Source: Streptomyces griseochromogenes
GTDB lineage: Bacteria > Actinomycetota > Actinomycetes > Streptomycetales > Streptomycetaceae
Reading direction: 5' to 3'
Length of the DNA stretch: 64,000 bases
NCBI RefSeq assembly: GCF_001542625.1
Contig: NZ_CP016279.1
Span: 6,448,001-6,512,000, forward strand
The position numbers were made by a program, and so were the translations under genes. The notes below the pieces were generated by a model. The model saw only the letters and a program-made list of their open reading frames with translations, made no database searches and had not been told where the DNA came from. How positions within the stretch are numbered: the stretch's first letter is position 1; every line of letters begins with the position of its first letter. Of this stretch, positions 24,431 through 32,733 are shown piece after piece.

Positions 24431-25231
24431 TTACGCGCGCTTGTAGACGGGGGGCCGCTTCTCCGCGAAGGCGCGGGTTCCCTCCTTGGCGTCGGCGGTG
24501 TCGAAGACCGGCCAGCCGCGGGCGAGTTCGGCGGCGAGTCCGTCGGTCTCGGTCATCTCGGCGGTCTCGTACACCGAGGCCTTGACGGCCTCCACGGCGA
24601 GCGGCCCGCAGGCGTTGATCTGCTCGGCGATCTCCATCGCCCTGGCGAGTGCGGTGCCGTCGGGGACCACGTGCCCGATGAGCCCGATGGCGGCGGCCTC
24701 CTCGGCGCTGTACGGCCGCCCGGTCAGCAGCATCTCCAAGGCGTGGGTGCGCGGGATCTGGCGCTGCAGCCGGACGGTCGAGCCGCCGATCGGGAACAGT
24801 CCGCGCCTGACCTCGAACAGGCCGAAGGTCGCGGACGCGCCCGCCACCCGGATGTCGGTGCCCTGGAGGATCTCGGTGCCCCCGGCCACGCAGTACCCCT
24901 CGACGGCGGCGATCACCGGTTTGCGGGGCCGGTGGTGGCGCAGCATGGCCTTCCAGTGCAGATCGGGATCGGCCTTGAGCCGGTCGCGGTAGTGCTGCCC
25001 CGCCATGCCGTCGCCGGCCAGTGCCTTGAGGTCCATTCCGGCGCAGAAGGCACCCTGGGTCCCGGTGAGCACGATCGAGCGGATCGCGTCGTCCTCGTCC
25101 GCCTCGATCCAGCCGTCGTACAGGCCGACGAGCATGGGAAGCGAGAGCGCGTTCTTCGCTTCGGGCCTGTTGAGCGTGAGCACCAAAGTGGCACCCTCGC
25201 GCTGCACGGTGAGGTGTTCCGTCCCACCCAT
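24431..25231 (-). CDS. Enoyl-CoA hydratase/isomerase, EchA19-like
   Basis: 266-aa crotonase-fold enzyme. Oxyanion-hole segments are GAFCAGMDLKALAG near residue 65 and VEGYCVAGGTEILQGTDIRVA near 105-125, with LFEVRRGLFPIGGSTVRL near 135. The position of the first catalytic Glu reads GGTEIL, as in many fatty-acid and sterol hydratases. It probably hydrates an enoyl-CoA in beta-oxidation. GGGGAG precedes ATG 25231. It is divergent from a FadD19-like ligase, the same layout as mycobacterial echA19/fadD19. Confidence 0.9.
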   Translation of the reverse strand: MGGTEHLTVQREGATLVLTLNRPEAKNALSLPMLVGLYDGWIEADEDDAIRSIVLTGTQGAFCAGMDLKALAGDGMAGQHYRDRLKADPDLHWKAMLRHHRPRKPVIAAVEGYCVAGGTEILQGTDIRVAGASATFGLFEVRRGLFPIGGSTVRLQRQIPRTHALEMLLTGRPYSAEEAAAIGLIGHVVPDGTALARAMEIAEQINACGPLAVEAVKASVYETAEMTETDGLAAELARGWPVFDTADAKEGTRAFAEKRPPVYKRA

Positions 25232-25296
25232 CGCCCATCTCCCCTCGGTAAGAACGAGAACAGGTTGCAGTAGGCGGTCGGCCACTTCAAGGGTTT

Positions 25297-25313
25297 TCTG
25301 ACAGACAGTCAGA
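25297..25313. promoter_or_regulatory. Palindromic operator, TCTGA-N7-TCAGA
   Basis: Inverted repeat TCTGACAGACAGTCAGA in the divergent promoter between the enoyl-CoA hydratase and ligase genes, 66 bases from the former start and 95 from the latter. The same arms and spacing, with the same flanks (TTTTCTGA and TCAGATT), occur at 53546-53562 before another acyl-CoA gene. Size and symmetry fit a TetR-family site. Confidence 0.6.
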
Positions 25314-25407
25314 TTTCCTTGCGGGGACCCTTCACAGTTGTCGCGCCCTTTGCTCTGATGACCGGCGAACCGGTGGATCGCCAGGCCGTCGGAGGTCAGG
25401 AGGAGCG

Positions 25408-27021
25408 GTGGAGTTCAACCTTGCCGATCTGTTCGAGTCGGTCGTCGACGTGGTACCGGACCGCGAGGCCCTCGTGTACGTCGACCATCCCGGCACCGGC
25501 GCGGAACGCCGCCTGACCTACGCGGAGCTGGACGCGGCCGCCAATCGCGTCGCCCACCACCTGACCGACAGCGGGATACGGCCCGGAGAACACCTGGGCC
25601 TGCACCTGTACAACGGGGTCGAATACCTGCAGACGGTGCTCGCCTGCCTCAAGGCGCGCATCGTCCCGGTGAACGTCAACTACCGCTATGTCGAGGAGGA
25701 GTTGGCCTACCTCTACCGGGACGCGGATCTGGCCGCGCTCGTCTTCGACGCGGAGTTCGGCGACCGGGTGGCCGCGGCGCTGCCGCGCGCGCCGAAGCTG
25801 CGGTACCTGCTGGCAGTGGGCGGGACTTCTTCGCAGGTACCCGGCGCCGTCCCGTTCACCGGGGCGGAGGCGTCCGGGTCGGCCGAGCGGGGCTTCCCGG
25901 CCCGGTCGGGCGACGACCAGTTCATCATCTACACCGGCGGCACGACCGGCATGCCCAAGGGCGTGATGTGGCGCCAGGAAGACCTGTTCTTCGCCGGTCT
26001 GGGCGGCGGGGCGCCGACGGGCGAGCCGGTGAAGACGCCGCGGGAGCTGGCCGAGCGGGTCGCGGCGGGCGGTTCGGGGATCACCTTCTTCCCCACTCCC
26101 CCGCTGATGCACGGCACGTCCACCCTCACCGCCTTCATCGGCTTCAACTTCGGCCAACGGGTGGTCCTGCACCGCAAGTTCGTACCGGAGGAAGTGCTGC
26201 GGACCATCGAGAAGGAGAAGGTCACCAGCGTGTCGCTGGTCGGCGACGCGATGTTGCGGCCGCTGATCGACGCCCTCGGCGGACCGATGAAGGGCACCGA
26301 CTGCTCGGCGCTGTTCAGCGTCTCCTCGTCCGGCGCGATCATGTCGGAGACCGTGCGCCGGCAGTTCCGGGAGCTGGTGCCGAACGCCATGCTGCTGAAC
26401 AACTTCGGCTCCTCCGAGTCGGGCTTCAACGGGACGGCGACGGACGACTCGGGCCCGGAGCGGGGCTTCCGTATCCGGGTCAACTCCCGTACACAGGTCG
26501 TGGATCCGGCGACGGGCGAGCCGGTCGCCGCGGGCGAGGTCGGCCGGGTCGCCCAGTGCGGCCATGTGCCGCTCGGCTACTACAACGACGTGCGCAAAAC
26601 CGCCGAGACGTTCTTCGAGAAAGACGGGCAGCGCTGGGTGCTGCTCGGCGACATGGCGACGGTGGACGAGGAGGGCGTGGTCACGGTCCTCGGCCGGGGC
26701 TCGCAGTGCATCAACACCGGGGGCGAGAAGGTGTACCCGGAGGAGGTCGAACAGGCGCTCAAGGCCCATCCGGACGTCTACGACGTGCTGGTCGCCGGGG
26801 TGCCGGACGCCACGTGGGGCAACCATGTGGCGGCCGTGGTGCAGTTGCGCGAGGGCGCGCGGCAGCCGTCGCTGACCGACATCCAGGACCACTGCCGCAC
26901 CCGGCTGGCCGGGTACAAGATCCCGCGCCAGCTGGTGATCACGAACTCCGTCCAGCGGTCCCCGAGCGGCAAGGCGGACTACCGGTGGGCGCGGGAGGTG
27001 GCGGTGGCGGCGGACCGGTGA
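25408..27021 (+). CDS. Acyl-CoA ligase, FadD19-like
   Basis: 537 aa from GTG 25408 with AGGAGG about 6 bases upstream. ANL-family motifs: YTGGTTGMPKGVMWRQED at about residues 173-190, SSSGAIMS and GSSESGFNG in the middle, LLGDMATVDEEGVVTVLGRG near 420, and RSPSGKADYRWA at the C-terminus. The GVMWR-ED and RSP-GK-DYRWA forms are characteristic of FadD19, which makes CoA esters of sterol side-chain acids in mycobacteria. The substrate here may be a sterol-derived or other long-chain acid. It is divergent from the enoyl-CoA hydratase. Confidence 0.9.
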   Translation: MEFNLADLFESVVDVVPDREALVYVDHPGTGAERRLTYAELDAAANRVAHHLTDSGIRPGEHLGLHLYNGVEYLQTVLACLKARIVPVNVNYRYVEEELAYLYRDADLAALVFDAEFGDRVAAALPRAPKLRYLLAVGGTSSQVPGAVPFTGAEASGSAERGFPARSGDDQFIIYTGGTTGMPKGVMWRQEDLFFAGLGGGAPTGEPVKTPRELAERVAAGGSGITFFPTPPLMHGTSTLTAFIGFNFGQRVVLHRKFVPEEVLRTIEKEKVTSVSLVGDAMLRPLIDALGGPMKGTDCSALFSVSSSGAIMSETVRRQFRELVPNAMLLNNFGSSESGFNGTATDDSGPERGFRIRVNSRTQVVDPATGEPVAAGEVGRVAQCGHVPLGYYNDVRKTAETFFEKDGQRWVLLGDMATVDEEGVVTVLGRGSQCINTGGEKVYPEEVEQALKAHPDVYDVLVAGVPDATWGNHVAAVVQLREGARQPSLTDIQDHCRTRLAGYKIPRQLVITNSVQRSPSGKADYRWAREVAVAADR

Positions 27022-27041
27022 CCCGCGGCCCCCAGGACGCT

Positions 27042-27917
27042 TCAGGCGGAGGCACGGCCCGCGGCCGGGCCGGTGCCCGCACCTTGGTCGAGGAACCCGA
27101 GGGTGCGGCCGACGAAGTACTCCGGGTCGTCCAGCCACGGGTAGTGGCCGGCACCGGGCTGGACGGCGACCTCGGCGCGCGGGAAGGCCTCGGCGGCACG
27201 GCGGACGAGATCGGGGTGGGGGTTGCCGTCGACTCCGCCCGCACACATCAGGACCGGGGCGGTCAGGGAGGCGAGCGCGGCCCGGGTGGCGTCCGGGGTG
27301 AAGGCACCCTCGGCGAAGTACCGGTCGCCCGCGTCGTCGTTGGTCTGCTCCTCGGCGGCGCCGTCATGGGCTCGGGCGGCATCGTCCCAGCGGCCGTAGA
27401 AGAACGGCATGAAGACCTCGTCGAAGTCCCCGTCGCCCGCGAGCCATGCCTCGAACGCGGGGTACGCCTGCGCGAACCACGGCTCGCCCGCCCGCAGTCG
27501 GGCCACGGCCAGCCGCTCCTCGGGCGTCGCCCGCAGACCGAGGGCCGAGAGGTTGGGTGTGATCAGCACGAGCCGCCGTATCCGGTGGGGGTAACGGGCC
27601 GCATAGAGCGTCGCAAGGCAGCCGGCCGCCGAGTGAGCGAGCAGATCCATGTGCTCCAGGCCCATGTGGGCGCGCCACACCTCCACGTCGTCGACCATCC
27701 GGTCACAGCGATATGTCTCCGGGTCGGCCGGCACCGCCGAGTCCCCGGTGCCCCGCAGGTCCAGCAGGGCCAGGCGGCGGTGGGCCGTGAGCCCGCCCAG
27801 ATCGCCGAGGTAGACGGAGGCCCGCATGGGCCCGCCGGGCAGGACGGCGAGCGTCTCGCCCTCGCCCCTCAGGTGGTAGGCGATCCGGGTTCCGTCGGCT
27901 GCGATGAAGGTCGGCAT
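27042..27917 (-). CDS. Alpha/beta hydrolase
   Basis: 291 aa. Oxyanion GGPM near residue 27, LLDLRGTGDSA near 50, nucleophile Ser in LLAHSAAGCLA near 95, and the C-terminal His in GAGHYPWLDD near 262. GGP and RGTGDS resemble proline iminopeptidases, but a lipid or ester substrate is equally possible. ATG 27917 gives the family N-terminus (ADGTRIAYHLRGEG). It is convergent with the FadD19-like gene (20-base gap). Confidence 0.85.
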   Translation of the reverse strand: MPTFIAADGTRIAYHLRGEGETLAVLPGGPMRASVYLGDLGGLTAHRRLALLDLRGTGDSAVPADPETYRCDRMVDDVEVWRAHMGLEHMDLLAHSAAGCLATLYAARYPHRIRRLVLITPNLSALGLRATPEERLAVARLRAGEPWFAQAYPAFEAWLAGDGDFDEVFMPFFYGRWDDAARAHDGAAEEQTNDDAGDRYFAEGAFTPDATRAALASLTAPVLMCAGGVDGNPHPDLVRRAAEAFPRAEVAVQPGAGHYPWLDDPEYFVGRTLGFLDQGAGTGPAAGRASA

Positions 27918-28002
27918 GCGGTTGATCCTCCCGGTCGGTCCGGACGGCCCGCAACCGGCTTCGCGCACCGGGCACGGGCGCGGCTCCGCCCCGGGAGCGC
28001 GC

Positions 28003-28470
28003 TCACAGGGCGATGGGCCGGTAGGCCAGCAGCTCCTCGACGATCCGCGCCGCCGGGGCGTCCACAAGATGGGCGGGCGGGTGGAAGAGCAGGTCGGTGG
28101 GCCGGGGGTGGACGACGTTGGTCTTCAGCACCAGCAGGTAGTAGTCGGCGTCGGGATCTCCCGACGCGTACGCCGCCACGGTCCGGCGGACGATCTCGGT
28201 CAGTTCCTCGCGGGTGACGTCCGGAACGCGCGGCGGACCCGGGCGGGCGGCCTCGAGGGCGAACTCCTCCAGATCACGGGAGGCGTACCAGCACAGGAAG
28301 TCCGAAGGCCCGTAGCCGTTACCGGTCGCCATGTTGAAGGCGTCGACCGCCCGGCGCCCGGCCTCCTCGTCCTCGTACAGCAGATTCTCGATCCTCCCGA
28401 TCTCCTCGCCCAGCTCCGCAAGTCGCTCGGCCGGCACGGCCGGGGGCAGCAGTTCCCGTCGCAGCTCCAC
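28003..28470 (-). CDS. Unrecognised 155-aa acidic protein
   Basis: Soluble, helical, acidic protein with no signal peptide. Notable segments are IGRIENLLYEDEEAGRRAVDAFN and SDFLCWYASRDLEEFALEA, and a C-terminus rich in Pro and His. I know no family for it. It is followed on the same strand, 85 bases away, by the hydrolase gene and is divergent from the PaaK-like gene. Confidence 0.55.
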   Translation of the reverse strand: MELRRELLPPAVPAERLAELGEEIGRIENLLYEDEEAGRRAVDAFNMATGNGYGPSDFLCWYASRDLEEFALEAARPGPPRVPDVTREELTEIVRRTVAAYASGDPDADYYLLVLKTNVVHPRPTDLLFHPPAHLVDAPAARIVEELLAYRPIAL

Positions 28471-28558
28471 GGACCCATTCTGCGAGACGCCGCCGAGAAA
28501 GTCCGGGCAGACCCCTTGCCCGGAGTGGGACGGCCTGCATTACTGACCCCGAACAGGT

Positions 28559-28576
28559 CGACCGAATGATCGGTCG
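28559..28576. promoter_or_regulatory. 18-bp palindrome before the PaaK-like gene
   Basis: CGACCGA and TCGGTCG arms flank ATGA, centred about 43 bases before the ligase ATG. Spacing and symmetry fit a TetR-type operator. No regulator gene is adjacent, so the controlling protein is elsewhere. Confidence 0.5.
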
Positions 28577-28610
28577 TCCAGAATGTGTGGCTGACGAGGG
28601 AGAAGTCCCG

Positions 28611-29906
28611 ATGGCGGATGCGACGGACCTGCTCGACGCCGGCGAGAAGCTGGGGCCGGAGGAGCTGCGGGCGCTCCAGCTGGAGCGGCTGCGCGCCTCG
28701 CTGCGGCACGCCTACGACCATGTGCCCTTCTACCGGGATTCGTTCGACAAGGCCGGCGTCCGCCCGGAGGACTGCCGTTCGCTCGCCGACCTGGCCCACT
28801 TCCCCTTCACCACCAAGACGGATCTCCGGGAGAACTACCCCTACGGCATGTTCGCCGTGTCCCGCGACCGCATCCGCCGCCTCCACGCCTCCAGCGGCAC
28901 CACGGGGCTGCCCACGGTGGTCGGCTATACGGACAACGACCTTTCCATGTGGGCCGACATGGTGGCGCGGTCGATCCGGGCGGCGGGCGGGCGGCCCGGT
29001 GACACGGTCCATGTGGCGTACGGCTATGGGCTGTTCACCGGGGGCCTGGGCGCACACTATGGTGCCGAGCGCCTGGGCTGTACGGTCATCCCCGCGTCCG
29101 GTGGCATGACGGCTCGCCAGGTCCAGCTGATCCGGGATCTCGAACCCGGCGTCATCATGGTCACGCCGTCGTACATGCTGGCGCTGCTGGACGAGTTCGA
29201 GCGGCAGGGTGTGGATCCGCGCGGCACCTCGCTGCGGGTCGGCATCTTCGGCGCCGAGCCCTGGACCGAGCAGATGCGGCGCGAGATCGAGGAGCGGTTC
29301 GCGATCGACGCCGTCGACCTCTACGGGCTGTCGGAGGTGATCGGGCCGGGGGTCGCCCAGGAGTGCGTCGAGACCAAGGACGGCCTGCATGTGTGGGAGG
29401 ACCACTTCTATCCGGAGGTGGTCGACCCGATCACGGGCGAGGTGCTGCCGGAGGGCGAGCGCGGCGAGTTGGTGTTCACCTCGCTCACCAAACAGGCCAT
29501 GCCGATCGTCCGATACCGGACCCGGGACCTGACCCGGCTGCTGCCCGGCACGGCCCGTGTGTTCCGGCGGATGGAGAAGATCACCGGGCGCAGTGACGAC
29601 ATGGTGATCCTGCGCGGGGTCAATCTGTTCCCGACCCAGATCGAGGAGATCGTGCTGCGCACGCCCGGCGTTGCGCCGCACTTCCAACTGCGCCTCACCC
29701 GGCAGGGACGCCTCGACGCGCTCACCGTACGCGCCGAGGCCCGCCCCGGCGCCACGCCCGGGGAGCGGGAGGCGGCAGCCCTCTCCATCGCCGCGGCCGT
29801 GAAGGACGGCGTCGGCGTGACGGTGGACGTGGAGATCGTGGAACCCGAGGCGCTGGAACGCTCCGTCGGCAAGATCCGCCGCATCGTGGACCTGCGGCCG
29901 CGCTAG
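28611..29906 (+). CDS. Phenylacetate-CoA ligase-like enzyme (PaaK family)
   Basis: 431 aa. PaaK motifs: YDHVPFYRDSFDKAGV at residues 33-48, the P-loop HASSGTTGLPTVVGYT near 90-105, YGLSEVIGPGVAQEC near 240-255, YRTRDLTRLLPG near 300 and KITGRSDDMVILRGVNLFP near 322-340. Activates phenylacetate or a similar aryl acid with ATP and CoA. GAGGGAG precedes ATG 28611; the earlier in-frame ATG lies inside the palindrome and is not used. No paaA-E genes are nearby, so the downstream pathway is not in this window. Confidence 0.9.
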   Translation: MADATDLLDAGEKLGPEELRALQLERLRASLRHAYDHVPFYRDSFDKAGVRPEDCRSLADLAHFPFTTKTDLRENYPYGMFAVSRDRIRRLHASSGTTGLPTVVGYTDNDLSMWADMVARSIRAAGGRPGDTVHVAYGYGLFTGGLGAHYGAERLGCTVIPASGGMTARQVQLIRDLEPGVIMVTPSYMLALLDEFERQGVDPRGTSLRVGIFGAEPWTEQMRREIEERFAIDAVDLYGLSEVIGPGVAQECVETKDGLHVWEDHFYPEVVDPITGEVLPEGERGELVFTSLTKQAMPIVRYRTRDLTRLLPGTARVFRRMEKITGRSDDMVILRGVNLFPTQIEEIVLRTPGVAPHFQLRLTRQGRLDALTVRAEARPGATPGEREAAALSIAAAVKDGVGVTVDVEIVEPEALERSVGKIRRIVDLRPR

Positions 29907-29970
29907 CGCTCACGGCACGGACGGGCACGGGTGAGCCTTCGGAGGGCCTCCGGCCGGCAGGGACGGCCGG

Positions 29971-30870
29971 TCAGACCGCGGGGACGGGCAGCAGCCGGTA
30001 GGCGTCCCCGCGCGTGATCACGCGGCCGGCGGTGGGCGGCGCGAAGTGGGTGCCGAGGACGAGGGTGTCCGTGTCGGCCGCGGAGCCGAGCAGCTTGCGG
30101 CGCGAGGCCTCGGACTGCCGCGGGTCGATGTCGACGCAGGCGCCGATGGCGGGGTGGGCGAGCTGGACCGGATGGTGGATGCAGTCGCCGGTGATCAGTG
30201 CGGTCTCACCCCGGCTGGTCAGCTCGACGGCGAGGTGGCCGGGAGTGTGGCCGGGGGTGGGCGTCAGGCGCAGGCCCGGGGCGATCTCGACGCCCCCGTC
30301 CGGGACGTCGACGAGGTCCAGCAGACCCGCCTGCTCGACCGGGATCACCGAGTCGCGGAACATCTGCCTGCGCGCCTCCTCCATGTCGTAGCCGGCCCAG
30401 AACTCCCGCTCGGTACGGGAGGTGAGGTAGCGGGCGCCCGGGAAGGTCGGTACCCATGCGCCGTTCACTTCCCGCGTGTTCCAGCCGACATGGTCGGCGT
30501 GCAGGTGGGTGAGGATCACCAGGTCGACCGATTCCGGGGCGAAACCGCCGGCGGTGAGCCGCTCCAGGAAGTCGGTCCGCAGGTTGTGCCAGGCCGGGTT
30601 GGCCCGCTCCTTGCCGTTGCCGATGCCGGTGTCGACGAGAACACGCAGGCCGTCCACGACGAAGGCGAAGCTGTGGCTGTCGATGCGCAGGACGCCCTCG
30701 CGGTCGGCGAAGTCCGGGTGCAGCCAGTCCTCGCCGGTCACCACCTCGGCAGTGGCGTCGGGCAGCAGCCACGCTCCGGTCGCGGGCGGCAGCGGGACCT
30801 CGTCGACGCGGTGGACGGTGACGTCGCCCACCGTCCAGGAGGGGAGGGGGGCGGCGGGGGAAGTCTGCAT
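29971..30870 (-). CDS. Metallo-beta-lactamase-fold hydrolase
   Basis: 299 aa, MBL fold. HLHADHVGW near residues 118-126 is the HxHxDH zinc motif; GHTPGHLAV near 207 holds the next His and ITGDCIHHPVQ near 226 the bridging Asp; GTHF near 278 the last His. It lies in the quorum-lactonase/AttM-like branch, so it could open lactone rings, but the substrate is not known. It is divergent from the amidase operon and shares a promoter region with the TetR-type operator at 30965. Confidence 0.9.
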   Translation of the reverse strand: MQTSPAAPLPSWTVGDVTVHRVDEVPLPPATGAWLLPDATAEVVTGEDWLHPDFADREGVLRIDSHSFAFVVDGLRVLVDTGIGNGKERANPAWHNLRTDFLERLTAGGFAPESVDLVILTHLHADHVGWNTREVNGAWVPTFPGARYLTSRTEREFWAGYDMEEARRQMFRDSVIPVEQAGLLDLVDVPDGGVEIAPGLRLTPTPGHTPGHLAVELTSRGETALITGDCIHHPVQLAHPAIGACVDIDPRQSEASRRKLLGSAADTDTLVLGTHFAPPTAGRVITRGDAYRLLPVPAV

Positions 30871-30964
30871 GGTCCGTGGATTCCTTTGCTCTCTTCGGCG
30901 GGCGGTCGGCCTCGGGGTGGGCCGCCCCGCGCCATGAAGACGCCGGACACGGAACCCCTCCCCG

Positions 30965-30988
30965 TAAACGCAATGTGTTTGCTTTAAG
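30965..30988. promoter_or_regulatory. TetR-type operator copy 1 (MBL/amidase promoter)
   Basis: TAAACGCAA-N6-TGCTTTAAG. The same two 9-base arms at identical spacing occur at 32702-32725 directly before the TetR gene. It is centred about 105 bases from each of the two divergent starts. The shared site predicts that the TetR protein at 32734 controls itself, the MBL gene and the amidase operon. Confidence 0.8.
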
Positions 30989-31009
30989 GCAGCTTAGAAC
31001 CTACAGTCG

Positions 31010-31028
31010 GCTAAAGCAAACCGTTAGC
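31010..31028. promoter_or_regulatory. Secondary half-matching operator
   Basis: GCTAA and TTAGC arms nine bases apart, with the internal word CTAAAGCAAA, which is close to one arm of the operator at 30965 read in reverse. It could be a second, weaker binding site for the same regulator. Confidence 0.45.
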
Positions 31029-31078
31029 TTTTGGCGCGGGTGCTTCGCCGTTCCCGCCCCGATCAGGAGAGAACGCCC

Positions 31079-31288
31079 ATGTCCGTCGAAGAACTCACAC
31101 CGCCGGAGGCCGCCCGCTGGGCCGCCCGTTCCGGACTTCCGCTGTCCGCGGACCGCCACGCCGCGGTCGCGGCCACCGCCGCCCACATCCACTCCGTCGT
31201 CGCGGTCCTGCGGGAGCTGGACTTCGGGGACACCCCGCCGGCCGGCGTCTTCCGCGCGGGAGAGGAGACGCACGATGCAGCCGTATGA
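31079..31288 (+). CDS. AtzG-like small amidase partner
   Basis: 69 aa from ATG 31079 with GGAGAG upstream. A single helical sequence, LTPPEAARWAARSGLPLSADRHAAVAATAAHIHSVVAVLRELDFGDTPPAGVF, resembles the short GatC/AtzG-type proteins encoded before amidases (also called DUF4089). The gene overlaps the amidase start by 14 bases, indicating coupling and a probable 1:1 complex that stabilises the amidase. Confidence 0.78.
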   Translation: MSVEELTPPEAARWAARSGLPLSADRHAAVAATAAHIHSVVAVLRELDFGDTPPAGVFRAGEETHDAAV

Positions 31289-32666
31289 GTTGCCCCTCGC
31301 CGCCGCCGCGGACGCGATCCGGGCCCGGCGGCTCTCCCCCGTCGAGCTGGTGGACTCGGTCCTCGCTCGCATCGAGGAGGTGGAGCCGCACCTCGGCGCC
31401 TACGTCACGGTCACCGCGGAGCGGGCGCGCCGGGCGGCGCTGGAGGCCGAACGCGAAGCGGCGCGGGGCCGTTTCCGGGGGCCGCTGCACGGCATACCGA
31501 TGGGGCTCAAGGACCTGATCGACGTCGCCGGCACGGCCACCACGGCCAGCTCCCGGGTGCGCGCCGGCCACCGCGCGCAGGCCGACAGCACGGTCGCCGC
31601 GCGCCTGACGGCGGCCGGGGCGATCCTGGTCGGCAAGACACACACCCACGAGTTCGCCTACGGCCTGACCACCCCGCAGACCAACAACGCCTGGGACCGC
31701 GGCCGGGTCGCCGGCGGCTCCAGCGGCGGGTCCGCCGTCGCCGTCGCCTCGGGCGCGGCGACCTTCTCCCTGGGCACCGACACCGGCGGATCGATCCGGG
31801 TGCCCGCCGCGCTCAACGGGGTCGTCGGCCTCAAGCCGACCTACGGTCTCGTCCCCCGCCACGGCGTCACGTCCCTGTCCTGGTCCCTGGACCACGTCGG
31901 CCCGATCACCCGCACCGTCGAGGACGCGGCCCTGGTCCTGACCGCCCTGGCCGGACACGACCCGCGCGACCCCGCCTCGCCGGCCGCCCCCGCCGTGGAC
32001 TACCGCCCGGACACGGGTACGGACCTGACGGGGCTGCGCATCGGCCTGCCGCGCACCTACTACTTCGACCACGTCGACGCGGAGGTGGAGGCCGCCGTCC
32101 GGTACGCCATCGGGCGACTGGAGGCCCTCGGCGCACGTCTCGTCGAGATCGACATCCCGATGACCCGCTATGTGCAGGCCACCCAGTGGGGGCTGATGGT
32201 GCCGGAGGCCACCGCCTACCACGAGGGCACTTTGCGTGCGGTCCCCGAGCTGTACCAGGCGGACGTCCGCATCCTCCTGGAGGCGGGCGAGCTGATGAGC
32301 GCCGGGGACTATCTGCGCGCCCAGCGTTCCCGGACGCTGATGCGGCGGGAGTGGGCCCGCGTGCTGGAGGAGGTCGAGGTGATCGCCGCCCCGACCGTGC
32401 CGATGACCGCGGTGAGGGCCGACGAGCGGACGGTCACCTGGCCCGACGGCACGGCCGAGGGCGTGTCCGACGCTTTCGTACGCCTTTCCGCCCCCGCCAA
32501 CATCACCGGGGTGCCCGCCCTGTCCGTCCCCGTCGGCCACGACACGGCGGGCCTGCCGATCGGTATGCAGCTGCTCGGCCGGCCCTTCGGGGAGCGCTCG
32601 CTCCTGCGGGTCGGTCATGCCTATGAACGGACGCGGCCCGCCCGGGCGCTCGCACCGGTGGCCTGA
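31275..32666 (+). CDS. Amidase-signature hydrolase
   Basis: 463 aa from ATG 31275. Ser-cis-Ser-Lys triad visible: Lys in HGIPMGLKDLID (residue about 79), and the serines in GGSSGGSAVAVASGAATFSLGTD and in the DTGGSIRVPA loop near 155-175. GVVGLKPTYGLVPRHGV follows. The enzyme hydrolyses an amide or carbamoyl-type bond; AtzF, GatA-like and other amidases share these motifs. With the AtzG-like partner and the MBL gene it may form a short catabolic route. It lacks tRNA-synthesis neighbours, so it is not GatA. Confidence 0.9.
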   Translation: MQPYELPLAAAADAIRARRLSPVELVDSVLARIEEVEPHLGAYVTVTAERARRAALEAEREAARGRFRGPLHGIPMGLKDLIDVAGTATTASSRVRAGHRAQADSTVAARLTAAGAILVGKTHTHEFAYGLTTPQTNNAWDRGRVAGGSSGGSAVAVASGAATFSLGTDTGGSIRVPAALNGVVGLKPTYGLVPRHGVTSLSWSLDHVGPITRTVEDAALVLTALAGHDPRDPASPAAPAVDYRPDTGTDLTGLRIGLPRTYYFDHVDAEVEAAVRYAIGRLEALGARLVEIDIPMTRYVQATQWGLMVPEATAYHEGTLRAVPELYQADVRILLEAGELMSAGDYLRAQRSRTLMRREWARVLEEVEVIAAPTVPMTAVRADERTVTWPDGTAEGVSDAFVRLSAPANITGVPALSVPVGHDTAGLPIGMQLLGRPFGERSLLRVGHAYERTRPARALAPVA

Positions 32667-32701
32667 GGGCGGCTCGCGGGCCGCCCAAGGCGGATCCAAG
32701 C

Positions 32702-32725
32702 TAAACGCAAGGATTGTGCTTTAAG
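32702..32725. promoter_or_regulatory. TetR-type operator copy 2 (autoregulatory)
   Basis: TAAACGCAA-N6-TGCTTTAAG, ending 8 bases before the TetR start codon, where binding would block transcription or initiation. Matches the site at 30965 in both arms and spacing. Confidence 0.8.
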
Positions 32726-32733
32726 CTGGTTTC

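Noticed and set aside
25256..25269. Second KstR-like box near the FadD19 promoter (GAGAACAGGTTGCA)
   Set aside because: The outer T is missing and AAC-N2-GTT is expected a few times by chance in 64 kb. Kept only as a weak hint.
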